This document shows, piece by piece, positions 10,411-20,061 of a stretch of DNA of 64,000 nt (positions are counted from its first letter, which is position 1; every line of letters starts with the position of its first letter). Origin of the DNA: Vreelandella zhaodongensis (GTDB lineage Bacteria; Pseudomonadota; Gammaproteobacteria; Pseudomonadales; Halomonadaceae). Both the position numbers and the translations under genes were made by a program. The stretch is from contig NZ_JACCDD010000009.1 of assembly GCF_013415115.1 (NCBI RefSeq), positions 62,001 through 126,000 of the forward strand, read 5' to 3'. Under the pieces are notes generated by a model. The model worked only from the letters and a program-made list of their open reading frames with translations. It searched no databases and was not told the origin of the DNA.

Positions 10411-10431
10411 ATGATTGATAAAAGGATGCCT

Positions 10432-10788
10432 ATGACTGATTCTACCCAGACGACGCAAGTGCTAGATGCACTCGCCGAGGTCTTAAAGCAGCGCCGTCAT
10501 GCTTGTGCAGAAGATTCTTATGTTGCCTCCTTGCATCATAAGGGTTTGAACAAGATACTCGAAAAAGTCGGCGAAGAGGCGACCGAAACAATTTTGGCTG
10601 CTAAGGATGCCGAGCACGGTGGCGAGCAGGCGCATCAAGCATTGATCGCTGAAACCGCCGACCTGTGGTTTCATAGTTTGGTGATGCTGTCGCACCTTGA
10701 ACTGGATCATCAGCGCGTTTTAGATGAGCTAGCACGGCGGTTTGGTATTTCTGGTCATGACGAAAAAGCGTCCCGCACACAACGTTAA
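10432..10788 (+). CDS. hisE: Phosphoribosyl-ATP pyrophosphatase HisE
   Basis: Catalyses the second step of histidine synthesis, hydrolysing phosphoribosyl-ATP to phosphoribosyl-AMP and pyrophosphate. The 118-residue protein has the all-alpha MazG-type fold with the Mg-binding motif [16 protein letters not shown] and the later [13 protein letters not shown] helix. ATG 10432 is chosen because AAAGGA lies just upstream; the longer frame starting at 10375 would translate part of the tandem repeat. The partner hisI is not next to it. Followed by tatA after 23 bp. Confidence 0.95.
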   Translation: MTDSTQTTQVLDALAEVLKQRRHACAEDSYVASLHHKGLNKILEKVGEEATETILAAKDAEHGGEQAHQALIAETADLWFHSLVMLSHLELDHQRVLDELARRFGISGHDEKASRTQR

Positions 10789-10811
10789 CTTGCACCGATG
10801 AGGAAATGCAT

Positions 10812-11099
10812 ATGTTAGGTGGTATCAGTATTTGGCAGTTGCTGATTGTTCTGGGCATCATCATCCTGATTTTCGGCACTAAGAAACTGCGTAACGTGGG
10901 CACCGACCTAGGCGGTGCGGTTAAGGGCTTTAAAAAGGCCATGCACGAAGAAGAGAAAGAGGGCGATAAGGCGGATGCTGACCAGCCCCAGGCTAAAGTC
11001 AGCCACGAAGACGCTGGCAATACCTACGATGTGCAAGCCGAAGAGAAACGAGCGGCAGAAGAAAGCCATTCTGCAGAACGCAACGAAGAGCGCAAATAA
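10812..11099 (+). CDS. tatA: Sec-independent translocase subunit TatA
   Basis: Pore-forming subunit of the twin-arginine export system. The 95-residue protein has one N-terminal membrane helix (about 4-20), the hinge [10 protein letters not shown], an amphipathic helix with [13 protein letters not shown], and a charged C-terminal tail. The start at ATG 10812 is favoured over 10806 because the AGGA site (10801-10804) is only 1 base from the latter. First gene of a tight tatABC operon; tatB begins 3 bp after its stop. Confidence 0.96.
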   Translation: MLGGISIWQLLIVLGIIILIFGTKKLRNVGTDLGGAVKGFKKAMHEEEKEGDKADADQPQAKVSHEDAGNTYDVQAEEKRAAEESHSAERNEERK

Positions 11100-11102
11100 C
11101 CC

Positions 11103-11573
11103 ATGCTGGATATCGGCTTTCTTGAACTGATGCTCATTGGTGTCGTCGGGCTTTTGGTGCTTGGCCCAGAACGCCTGCCTAAGGCTGCCCGCACAGCGGG
11201 CATGTGGATCGGTAAGATCAAACGCACGGTATCTGGCATGCAGCGTGAAATAAGTGCCCAGCTGGAGGCGGAGGAGCTGCGTCAGAAACTCACCGAGCAG
11301 CAGAAAAAGCTTGATGACAGCCTGAAGAAAGCCAAGCAGGATGTTGAGAGCATTGCCGATGCCCCCTCTTCCAGCGCCTCCACACCTGCCGCCAAGCACG
11401 ATACCGACCAGCGGGTTGCCAGTGCCAGTGCGCGACTCGATGAGGCGCTACAAACGATACGCGATGAGACGCCTTCGTCATCAGCATCTCCTCAAGATGA
11501 GATGCGCGCCATCAAGACGGATAACGCCGAACTTAATAACGCGGACTTTAAAAAGGATAGCAATCACCAATGA
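11103..11573 (+). CDS. tatB: Sec-independent translocase subunit TatB
   Basis: Receptor-complex partner of TatC that binds twin-arginine signal peptides. The 156-residue protein begins with MLDIGFLELMLIGVVGLLVL and the LGPERLP hinge, the TatB hallmarks, followed by an amphipathic helix, a coiled-coil stretch rich in E/K/Q (about 40-85) and a disordered S/A/D-rich tail. Its stop overlaps the tatC start (ATGA). Confidence 0.96.
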   Translation: MLDIGFLELMLIGVVGLLVLGPERLPKAARTAGMWIGKIKRTVSGMQREISAQLEAEELRQKLTEQQKKLDDSLKKAKQDVESIADAPSSSASTPAAKHDTDQRVASASARLDEALQTIRDETPSSSASPQDEMRAIKTDNAELNNADFKKDSNHQ

Positions 11574-12355
11574 GCATGTCTGGCGATTCGCAGGAACCGC
11601 AAAACGATCAAAGCCAAGCGCCCCTTATTGAACACCTGATCGAGCTGCGTACGCGCCTGATGAAGGCCGTTGTGCTCATTTTAGTGGTCTTTCTCGGTCT
11701 CTACGCGTTTGCTAATGATATCTACAGCTTTGTGGCGGAGCCCTTAATGGCACTGCTACCAGAAGGCTCGCAGATGATCGCCACCGAAGTGGCATCGCCT
11801 TTTTTAGCCCCCTTTAAGTTAACGTTGGTGGTAGCGGTATTTATCTCTATACCTTTTGTACTACACCAAGCCTGGGCGTTTGTGGCACCAGGCCTTTACG
11901 ACAACGAAAAAGCACTCGCCATTCCTATTTTGGTTTCCAGCGTGGCGCTTTTTTATGCAGGTGCTGCTTTCGCCTATTACGTTGTCTTCCCGCTACTGTT
12001 TGCGTTTTTCACCCAAACGGGACCAGAAAACGTCGCGATAATGACAGATATTAACCAGTACCTGAACTTTGTACTGAAACTGTTTTTTGCGTTTGGTGTT
12101 GCTTTTGAAATACCCATCGCCACGTTTTTGCTAATCTTATCTGGCACAACCACGGTTGAGAGCCTTTCCAAAAAACGTCCCTACATTATCTTAGGCTGTT
12201 TTGTGGTGGGCATGCTGCTAACGCCGCCCGACATTATCTCCCAAAGCCTGCTAGCAGTGCCGATGTACCTGCTTTATGAGGTTGGGTTGCTGTTTGGCCG
12301 CTTAGTGCGCAAACGCAAAGCCGCGGCACAAGAAGCTGATGAGCAAGAATCGTAG
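11570..12355 (+). CDS. tatC: Sec-independent translocase subunit TatC
   Basis: Polytopic core of the Tat receptor, 261 residues with six membrane helices. Family hallmarks are LIEHLIELRTRL at the N-terminus (the signal-peptide-binding region), FxxPL (VAEPLMALLPEG), and the LTPPDIISQ motif before the last helix. It overlaps tatB by 4 bp. A strong bidirectional terminator follows 45 bp downstream, ending the ubi-his-tat block. Confidence 0.97.
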   Translation: MSMSGDSQEPQNDQSQAPLIEHLIELRTRLMKAVVLILVVFLGLYAFANDIYSFVAEPLMALLPEGSQMIATEVASPFLAPFKLTLVVAVFISIPFVLHQAWAFVAPGLYDNEKALAIPILVSSVALFYAGAAFAYYVVFPLLFAFFTQTGPENVAIMTDINQYLNFVLKLFFAFGVAFEIPIATFLLILSGTTTVESLSKKRPYIILGCFVVGMLLTPPDIISQSLLAVPMYLLYEVGLLFGRLVRKRKAAAQEADEQES

Positions 12356-12400
12356 GCATAGCGTCAACGATACGGTTTTCATAAACGTACTTTTCCTCAT

Positions 12401-12440
12401 AAAAAAGCCTCTGTCATCACTTAATGACAGAGGCTTTTTG
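12401..12440. terminator. Bidirectional terminator between tatC and elbB
   Basis: A-run, then complementary arms GCCTCTGTCATC..(loop)..GACAGAGGC, then TTTTT. The symmetric A and T runs allow termination of both the tat transcript (+) and the elbB transcript (-). Confidence 0.9.
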
Positions 12441-12473
12441 CTCTTCAAGGGGTCGTTTTCCTCGCAGAGGAAA

Positions 12474-13133
12474 TTAGTCGATCATGTCATCAATACGGTC
12501 AACCAGCTTAAAGATTCCTGTAGCAGCTTCACTGATCCGCGTTGCCAGCATGTAGGCAGGCGTGGTGACCACACGATGCTCATGGTCAACCACGATGTCT
12601 TCCACGGCGCAGCTGCGGTGTAGGCCACCCATGGCACTAATTGCCCCTGAAACGCCTGGGTCATTACCAACGGTCACCGCAATGCCTTCACCTAATAGTC
12701 GTGGCACCATGACAGGGGAAATACACATCAAACCAATGGGCTTAGCTTCTTCTTTGAAGCCTGCCAACACCTCTTTCAGGCTGTCCAATACCTGCATGCT
12801 ATCGCCTTGGATAGCAAAATCGGAAAGGTTCTTGGCAACACCAAATCCACCGGGCACGATCACCGCATCAAACTTGTCGGCCTCCAGCTCAGTGATCGGG
12901 CTGATGTCACCTCGGGCTAAACGTGCTGATTCTTGCAGCACATTACGCGACTCCCCTTCTGCAGGCGCTTGAGTAAGGTGATTTATCACGTGATGCTGCG
13001 CGATATCCGGCGCAAAGCAGCGATAACTGATCCCCAGTTGATCAAGGCGTAACATCGTTAACGTGGTTTCGTAAATTTCAGAACCATCGAAAACGCCGCA
13101 GCCTGCCAATACGATTGCTACCTGTTTGGTCAT
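12474..13133 (-). CDS. elbB: Isoprenoid biosynthesis glyoxalase ElbB (DJ-1/PfpI superfamily)
   Basis: ElbB-type class I glutamine amidotransferase-like protein; the E. coli enzyme has glyoxalase activity and was linked genetically to isoprenoid synthesis. The 219-residue protein starts MTKQVAIVLAGCGVFDGSE, typical of the family, and carries the nucleophile-elbow cysteine in GLMCISP (about residue 137). The start at 13133 has a TAAGGAGAT ribosome site; an in-frame upstream start at 13181 lacks one. It is divergent from hemB. Confidence 0.93.
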   Translation of the reverse strand: MTKQVAIVLAGCGVFDGSEIYETTLTMLRLDQLGISYRCFAPDIAQHHVINHLTQAPAEGESRNVLQESARLARGDISPITELEADKFDAVIVPGGFGVAKNLSDFAIQGDSMQVLDSLKEVLAGFKEEAKPIGLMCISPVMVPRLLGEGIAVTVGNDPGVSGAISAMGGLHRSCAVEDIVVDHEHRVVTTPAYMLATRISEAATGIFKLVDRIDDMID

Positions 13134-13291
13134 GCTTATCTCCTTATCGTAGCGCTTATTATCGCTATTAAATAACGCCACCTAGTGTCGCTAAGTGACC
13201 CACTGTAGTCAGTCTGCAAAGCCACCACAAGCCAGCTTTCGCCTAAGGGTATGACTGATATACTCACCATAAGCCCTGAGGGCACCACTAA

Positions 13292-14320
<1,029 letters not shown>

Positions 14321-14338
14321 AAAACGCCCTACGCGTCC

Positions 14339-14376
14339 AAGATGACAAACCGGTGACACCTGTTTGTCATCTTTTC
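14339..14376 (+). terminator. Terminator after hemB
   Basis: A 12-bp perfect stem (14339-14350 with 14362-14373) around an 11-base loop, followed by TT. It ends just before the first possible ppk start and should insulate ppk from hemB read-through. Confidence 0.85.
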
Positions 14377-14389
14377 TCGGCATACTCCA

Positions 14390-16657
14390 ATGAACAATAG
14401 TTATCACGCTATGATGAGTATGAACCGTCGACGGGGGCCAACTATGGACGATCACGCAACAGAAACCACGCCAGCATCTCCTAGCGAGCCAACGAACGTT
14501 GCACACGAGACAATAAGCGGCGAGGGAGAGGTTTTGCCATTGCGCATCAATCGCACACCTACCGGAGTTCACGCGCGGGAGTCTCAGCCAGAAGCTGACT
14601 TAGATGACCCACAGCTTTACTTCAACCGCGAGCTTTCTCACCTGCAATTCAATATCCGCGTACTTGAGCAGGCGCTTGATGATGCTCACCCACTACTCAA
14701 CCGGCTGATGTTTCTGCTGATATTCTCATCCAACATGGATGAGTTTTTCGAGATTAGAGTTGCCGGACTGAAGCATCAACTGGCATTGGGCGACGACACC
14801 ACCGCCGCCGATGGTCGCTTACCAAAAGCCGTGCTGGCAGAAATTTCTGATATCGCTCATCAGCAAATTGCACGTCAATACCAAATATTGAACGAAACGC
14901 TACTGCCCGCTTTGGAAGCTCAGGGGCTACGTTTTCGTCGTCGCGATCAGTGGACCGACGAGCAAAAAGCCTGGGTACACACGTTCTTCGATAATGAGAT
15001 TATGCCGGTTATCAGCCCTATCGGCTTAGACCCTTCACACCCATTCCCCAGGCTGGTTAATAAAAGCCTGAATTTTATCGTCGAGCTGGAAGGAAAAGAT
15101 GCCTTTGGCCGCGCAGGGGGCATGGCGATTCTACCCGCCCCACGCTCACTACCCCGCCTGATGGCGCTACCCAAAGAACTATGTGCTGAGGGCTTCTCCG
15201 AGTACATTTTCTTATCGTCGATGATTCACGCCCACGCAGAAGAGCTTTTCCCTGGCATGCGCGTGCGCGGCTGTTACCAGTTCCGGCTCACCCGCAATGC
15301 CGATATGACCGTTGACCCGGAAGAGGTTTCGGATCTCGCCTCAGCACTGCGTGGAGAGCTGCTAGCACGCCGCTACGGCAACGGCGTGCGCCTCGAAGTT
15401 GCCGACAACTGCCCAGATGACTTAATCAGCTTTTTGCTGCGCCAGTTTGATCTAGAAAGCAACGACTTATACCGCGTTCAAGGCCCGGTAAATTTAACCC
15501 GCATGATGGCCGTGTTAGGAGACGTAGATCGGCCGGAGCTACTTTACCGCCCTTACACGCCGAGTGTCCCCAAGGCACTCAAAGGCGGCAGCTTGTTCAG
15601 CGCCATTGCCAAAAGCGATCTTCTGCTCCACCACCCGTTTCAATCATTTTCGCCTATCGAAGACCTACTACGTGAAGCCGCTCGCGACCCAGACGTATTG
15701 GCGATTAAGCAAACGCTCTATCGCACCGGTGCAGAATCGCCGATAGTTAGTGCGCTGGTAGACGCTGCCAGCCAGGGCAAAGAAGTGACGGTGGTGATTG
15801 AGCTGCGGGCGCGTTTCGATGAAGCCGATAACCTGCAATTGGCATCGCGCCTGCAGGAAGCCGGTGCCATCGTCATTTACGGCATTATGGCCTATAAAAC
15901 CCACGCCAAAATGCTGCATATCGTACGGCGTGAAAAAGGCGAATTGCGCCACTACGCGCACTTAGGCACCGGCAACTATCACTCTAAAACGGCAAAGCTG
16001 TATACCGACTACAGCCTACTGACCGCCAACAAAGCACTCTGTGCCGATGTTCATAAGGTATTCCAGCAGCTTTCTGGCATGGGCCGCGCACGCAAAATCG
16101 ACACACTGCTGCATGCACCGTTTACGCTCCATGAGCGCCTAGTCGAGATGATTGAACGAGAAGCCCAGGTTGCGCGCAAGGGTAAGCGGGGGCATATCAT
16201 TATTAAGTGCAACTCACTGACTGAGCCCAAGCTAATTAAGGCGCTCTATCGCGCCTCCCAAACTGGCGTAGAGTGCGACCTGATCATTCGTGGCATGTGC
16301 TGCTTAAAACCTGGCATTGAAGGCGTCTCGGACAATATCCGCGTACGTTCGATTATTGGTCGCTTTTTAGAACATACCCGCGTCTTCCACTTCCATAACG
16401 ATGGCAAGCCGGAAACGTGGTGCTCAAGCGCCGATTTTATGTCGCGCAATATGTTCCAGCGCGTCGAGACCTGCTTCCCGTTATTAGATAAAAAGCTCGC
16501 TACCCGCGTGCGCAAAGACCTAGAAACCTACCTTGTCGATAACTGCCAAAGCTGGCTTCTTAAAAGTGATGGCAGCTATCAGTTGCAAGATCCAGGCAAC
16601 GGCGACGCTATCAGTGCCCAAGAAACATTGCTCTACGCCTATGCCACTAAGAGCTAG
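14390..16657 (+). CDS. ppk: Polyphosphate kinase 1
   Basis: Makes inorganic polyphosphate from ATP at the inner membrane and can run in reverse. The 755-residue reading has an N-terminal helical domain (LSHLQFNIRVLEQA), the head domain, and two PLD-like C-terminal domains. The autophosphorylated histidine is in KTHAKMLHI (H505) and the second catalytic histidine is in LEHTRVF (H662). The start is uncertain: 14390 has no ribosome site, while ATG 14444 has a weak GGGGG before it and would shorten the poorly conserved N-terminus by 18 residues. It is convergent with metE. Confidence 0.96.
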   Translation: MNNSYHAMMSMNRRRGPTMDDHATETTPASPSEPTNVAHETISGEGEVLPLRINRTPTGVHARESQPEADLDDPQLYFNRELSHLQFNIRVLEQALDDAHPLLNRLMFLLIFSSNMDEFFEIRVAGLKHQLALGDDTTAADGRLPKAVLAEISDIAHQQIARQYQILNETLLPALEAQGLRFRRRDQWTDEQKAWVHTFFDNEIMPVISPIGLDPSHPFPRLVNKSLNFIVELEGKDAFGRAGGMAILPAPRSLPRLMALPKELCAEGFSEYIFLSSMIHAHAEELFPGMRVRGCYQFRLTRNADMTVDPEEVSDLASALRGELLARRYGNGVRLEVADNCPDDLISFLLRQFDLESNDLYRVQGPVNLTRMMAVLGDVDRPELLYRPYTPSVPKALKGGSLFSAIAKSDLLLHHPFQSFSPIEDLLREAARDPDVLAIKQTLYRTGAESPIVSALVDAASQGKEVTVVIELRARFDEADNLQLASRLQEAGAIVIYGIMAYKTHAKMLHIVRREKGELRHYAHLGTGNYHSKTAKLYTDYSLLTANKALCADVHKVFQQLSGMGRARKIDTLLHAPFTLHERLVEMIEREAQVARKGKRGHIIIKCNSLTEPKLIKALYRASQTGVECDLIIRGMCCLKPGIEGVSDNIRVRSIIGRFLEHTRVFHFHNDGKPETWCSSADFMSRNMFQRVETCFPLLDKKLATRVRKDLETYLVDNCQSWLLKSDGSYQLQDPGNGDAISAQETLLYAYATKS

Positions 16658-16671
16658 CGGGCTAAACGCCT

Positions 16672-16709
16672 AAGATCCCCCAACGCCGTAAGCGTCGGGG
16701 GGGGGGGGG
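16672..16709. repeat. Hairpin ending in a 13-G homopolymer between ppk and metE
   Basis: A CCCCC...ACGC arm pairs with GCGT...GGGGG, with one mismatch, and the right arm runs into an uninterrupted tract of 13 G (16697-16709). There is no T-run, but the position between the convergent ppk and metE stops suggests transcription termination. The homopolymer is prone to slippage. Confidence 0.65.
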
Positions 16710-16725
16710 TAGCAGTTAAGTGACG

Positions 16726-19023
16726 TCAGGCGTAGCGCTGGCGAAGCTGCTTAGCGGCTTCCACCATATTGGCGAGGGCTGGCTCCACTTCTGCCCAACC
16801 GCGAGTTTTTAAGCCACAATCGGGGTTCACCCACAACCTTTCAGCAGGAATTTTTTCCAGCCCTTTCTCCATCAGTGCCACCATCCATGCAACATCAGGA
16901 ATATTGGGCGTGTGGATATCATAAACCCCTGGTCCAATTTCGTTCGGATACGCAAAGTCCTGGAAAGCATCTAGCAGTTCCATATTCGAACGCGAGGTTT
17001 CAATGGTGATCACATCCGCGTCTAACGCAGCGATGGCGCCAATGATGTCATTAAACTCCGAGTAGCACATATGGGTGTGAATCTGGGTGCTATCCGCGAC
17101 ACCCGCAGCGCTTAGCTGGAAACTCTCCACCGCCCAATCGAGATACGCCTGCCACTCATGCTGACGCAGCGGTAAGCCTTCACGCAGCGCAGGCTCATCA
17201 ATTTGAATGACCTGAATACCGGCTTTTTCCAAATCCACTACTTCGTCACGCAGCGCCAGGGCAATCTGACGGCAAGTGGTCGCTCGGGGCTGGTCATCCC
17301 GCACAAATGACCACTGCAAAATAGTCACCGGCCCTGTCAACATGCCCTTCATGGGTTTGTCGGTCAGTGACTGGGCATATTCGCTCCAGCGAACTGTCAT
17401 GGGCACTGGTCGCGTGACATCACCAAATATAATTGGCGGCTTAACGCAGCGGGAGCCATAACTTTGTACCCAGCCAAAACGCGTAAAGGCAAAACCAGCT
17501 AACTGTTCGCCAAAGTACTCCACCATGTCGTTCCGTTCAGCTTCACCGTGAACGGGAACATCCAGACCAAGCACTTCCTGTCGCTCAACGACATACGCGA
17601 TTTCTTCACGCATACGCGTTTCATAATCCGCTTGGCTCAACTCGCCTGCTTTAAACGCCCGGCGAGCAGCGCGTATGTCGCTCGTTTGCGGAAAGGAGCC
17701 AATGGTGGTGGTGGGGAACAACGGCAGCGCCAGCGCTCGGCGCTGAGCCACGCTGCGATGGGCATAGGACGACTGACGCTGGCTGTCTTTAGCGGTAATG
17801 GCTGCAAGGCGACGACTCACGGCAGGCTGGTGAATACGAGCGGATGCACGGCGCGCATCCAGGGCACGCGTCGCCTCACTCACCCGTAGCTCATCAATGG
17901 GCGTTGCTCGGTTATCAATCAACTTGGCGAGGGTCACCACCTCATCCAGCTTTTGACGCGCAAACGCCAGCCAGCCAGCCAGTTCGCTATCCAGCTCCGT
18001 TTCCTGGGCAAGGTCCACCGGCACATGCAGCAGTGAGCAACTAGGCGCCAACCATAGCCGTTGGCCTAGGCGTACTTTTACTGGCAATAAACGTTCACGC
18101 AGGGCCGCTAAATCAGCGCGCCAAATATTACGGCCATCGACTAACCCGACTGAGAGCACTTGATGAGGGCTTAAACGATCAATCACGCTCTCTACCTGCG
18201 CGGGTGCACGCACGGCATCAATATGTAACCCAGCCACTGGCAGGCGAGTAGCGAGTGAAAGGTTATCGCCCAGCGCACCAAAATACGTCGCGACGAGTAA
18301 CTTCAGTGGCGCTGACTGCAAGCGATGATAAGCACGCTCAAATGCCTGTTGCCACGCCAACGGCAAATCTTGCACTAAGGCTGGCTCGTCCAGCTGGACC
18401 CACTCAATGCCCTGGGTAGCCAAGCGCGAAAGAATTTCGCTGTATACATCCAACACACTGTCCAGCAGGCTCAGCCGATCAAATTCGCTGCCTTTGGCCT
18501 TACCCAGCCATAGCCAAGTAAGTGGGCCGATCAGCGTCACTTTAGGCGTAAAGCCTGCCTGTAAGGCTTCATCAACTTCATGAAACAAGCGGTCAGACGC
18601 CAACGTAAATACCTGCCCTTTATGCAGCTCAGGTACTAGATAGTGGTAATTGGTGTCAAAATACTTGGTCATTTCACATGCAGCGACAGGCGTGCCGCTA
18701 GGGGCACGGCCACGGGCCATGCGAAACGCGGTATCTAAATCAACGTTGCCTTTACTGACTTCTTGCTGAGCGTTAAAACGCGCAGGCACGGCACCTAGCA
18801 TCACAGAAACGTTAAGCACCTGGTCGTAAAATGCAAAATCGCCAACGCTGACAAAATCTAGGCCAGCGTCTTGCTGAGTCTGCCAGTTAGCACACCGTAA
18901 CGCCTGCCCTTCGGCTTCAAGCACTTCCCGCGACACATCGCCTTTCCAATAAGCTTCAGTAACTTTTTTAAGTTCTCGCTGGGCGCCGATACGGGGATAG
19001 CCGAGAATATGAGAAACTGTCAT
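16726..19023 (-). CDS. metE: Cobalamin-independent methionine synthase
   Basis: Transfers the methyl group of 5-methyltetrahydropteroyl-tri-glutamate to homocysteine, the last step of methionine synthesis. The 765-residue protein has two similar TIM barrels. Zinc ligands are visible in HTHMC (H651, C653) and [10 protein letters not shown] (C736). ATG 19023 is preferred over the longer frame (19053): a GGAAGAG site precedes it and the family begins with the HILGYPRIG motif. It is divergent from metR, its classic activator; no riboswitch is seen in the leader. Confidence 0.98.
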   Translation of the reverse strand: MTVSHILGYPRIGAQRELKKVTEAYWKGDVSREVLEAEGQALRCANWQTQQDAGLDFVSVGDFAFYDQVLNVSVMLGAVPARFNAQQEVSKGNVDLDTAFRMARGRAPSGTPVAACEMTKYFDTNYHYLVPELHKGQVFTLASDRLFHEVDEALQAGFTPKVTLIGPLTWLWLGKAKGSEFDRLSLLDSVLDVYSEILSRLATQGIEWVQLDEPALVQDLPLAWQQAFERAYHRLQSAPLKLLVATYFGALGDNLSLATRLPVAGLHIDAVRAPAQVESVIDRLSPHQVLSVGLVDGRNIWRADLAALRERLLPVKVRLGQRLWLAPSCSLLHVPVDLAQETELDSELAGWLAFARQKLDEVVTLAKLIDNRATPIDELRVSEATRALDARRASARIHQPAVSRRLAAITAKDSQRQSSYAHRSVAQRRALALPLFPTTTIGSFPQTSDIRAARRAFKAGELSQADYETRMREEIAYVVERQEVLGLDVPVHGEAERNDMVEYFGEQLAGFAFTRFGWVQSYGSRCVKPPIIFGDVTRPVPMTVRWSEYAQSLTDKPMKGMLTGPVTILQWSFVRDDQPRATTCRQIALALRDEVVDLEKAGIQVIQIDEPALREGLPLRQHEWQAYLDWAVESFQLSAAGVADSTQIHTHMCYSEFNDIIGAIAALDADVITIETSRSNMELLDAFQDFAYPNEIGPGVYDIHTPNIPDVAWMVALMEKGLEKIPAERLWVNPDCGLKTRGWAEVEPALANMVEAAKQLRQRYA

Positions 19024-19107
19024 GATGAACTCTTCCAACGTGAATGATTTCACACAGTCTGCTCACCCCAGAAATATGAATCAAACTAAAGTTTTTAATA
19101 CAAAACA

Positions 19108-19120
19108 TGAAAAAAATTCA
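19108..19120. promoter_or_regulatory. Perfect MetR operator (TGAA-N5-TTCA) at the metR start
   Basis: The 13-base sequence TGAAAAAAATTCA exactly fits the MetR consensus TGAA-N5-TTCA. It lies between the divergent metE and metR genes, ending 2 bases before the metR start codon. It could serve metE activation at a distance of about 85 bp from its start and metR autorepression. A second, imperfect TGAA-N4-TTCA element lies at 19041-19052 in the metE leader. Confidence 0.75.
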
Positions 19121-19122
19121 CA

Positions 19123-20061
19123 ATGATTGAATTACGTCACTTGCGTACGCTACTCGCCCTTCGGGAAACCGGCTCTCTGGTGGAAGCGGCCGAGCGGGTT
19201 CACTTGACGCAGTCAGCACTTTCTCACCAACTGAAAGACCTGGAAAGCCGCGTAGACAGCGCACTGTTTGTACGCAAAACGCGCCCTGTCGAATTCACCC
19301 GCGCGGGGCTCCGGCTATTAGCCCTTGCTGACGAGATCTTGCCCGAGGTACGCAAGGCAGAGCGGGACTTAGCACGCTTGGCGGGCACCGAGCAGGGCCG
19401 TTTACATATGGCCATTGAGTGCCACAGCTGTTTTCAGTGGCTGATGCCAACGGTGGACTATTTTCGCGATCACTGGCCAGAAGTGGAAATTGACATTCCC
19501 AGTGGCCATCACTTCGATCCGCTACCTGCACTTGCCAGAGAACAGCTGGATTTGGTCATTACCGCTGACCCTCAGCCGCTAGAAGGCGTTCACTACGCGC
19601 CGCTATTCCGGTACGAAGGGTTGCTTGCGGTTGCTCGTCAACATACCTTTGCCAGCCAAGGGTTTATCGAGCCCCAAGCGCTGGCCAATGAAACACTCAT
19701 CACTTACCCGGTAGAGCATTCACGGTTGGATGTTTTCACTCAGTTTTTAGGCCCAGCCAATGTACGCCCGAAAGAGATTCGCACTGCGGAACTGACCATC
19801 ATGATGATGCAGCTTGTTGCCAGCGGGAGAGGCGTCTGCGCCCTACCCAACTGGGCGCTCACCGAGTACCTGGAACGGGACTACGTTAGCGCTGTAAAAC
19901 TGGGGGAGAAAGGTATTTGGAGTACGCTTTACGCCGCCATTCGAGAGGAAAATATAGAAGCGCCTTGGATGCAGGACTTTCTGCGCACCGCGAAAGAGAC
20001 ATCATTTGCGGTGCTGTCCGGCATTAAGCCGGTAACTCGCGACGAGGAATCAGCAGCGTAA
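19123..20061 (+). CDS. metR: LysR-family transcriptional regulator MetR
   Basis: Homocysteine-responsive activator of metE and other methionine genes. The 312-residue protein begins MIELRHLRTLLALRETGSL, with the helix-turn-helix at about 18-37 (AAERVHLTQSALSHQLKDLE), followed by a LysR substrate-binding domain. The sequence start and the divergent orientation to metE are both typical of MetR. The start codon is separated by only two bases from the MetR box, so autoregulation by steric block is likely. Its 3' end overlaps the convergent sensor-kinase gene by 38 bp. Confidence 0.95.
   Translation: MIELRHLRTLLALRETGSLVEAAERVHLTQSALSHQLKDLESRVDSALFVRKTRPVEFTRAGLRLLALADEILPEVRKAERDLARLAGTEQGRLHMAIECHSCFQWLMPTVDYFRDHWPEVEIDIPSGHHFDPLPALAREQLDLVITADPQPLEGVHYAPLFRYEGLLAVARQHTFASQGFIEPQALANETLITYPVEHSRLDVFTQFLGPANVRPKEIRTAELTIMMMQLVASGRGVCALPNWALTEYLERDYVSAVKLGEKGIWSTLYAAIREENIEAPWMQDFLRTAKETSFAVLSGIKPVTRDEESAA

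Noticed and set aside
10908..11399. 163-codon minus-strand frame opposite tatA/tatB
   Set aside because: Crosses two real genes of the tat operon; no ribosome site and no known domain.
12339..12623. 94-codon plus-strand frame across tatC end, terminator and elbB
   Set aside because: It runs through the bidirectional terminator and opposite elbB; no ribosome site.
19024..19122. Cobalamin or SAM riboswitch in the metE leader
   Set aside because: The leader is under 100 bp and A/T-rich, too short and lacking the conserved boxes; control by MetR explains it.
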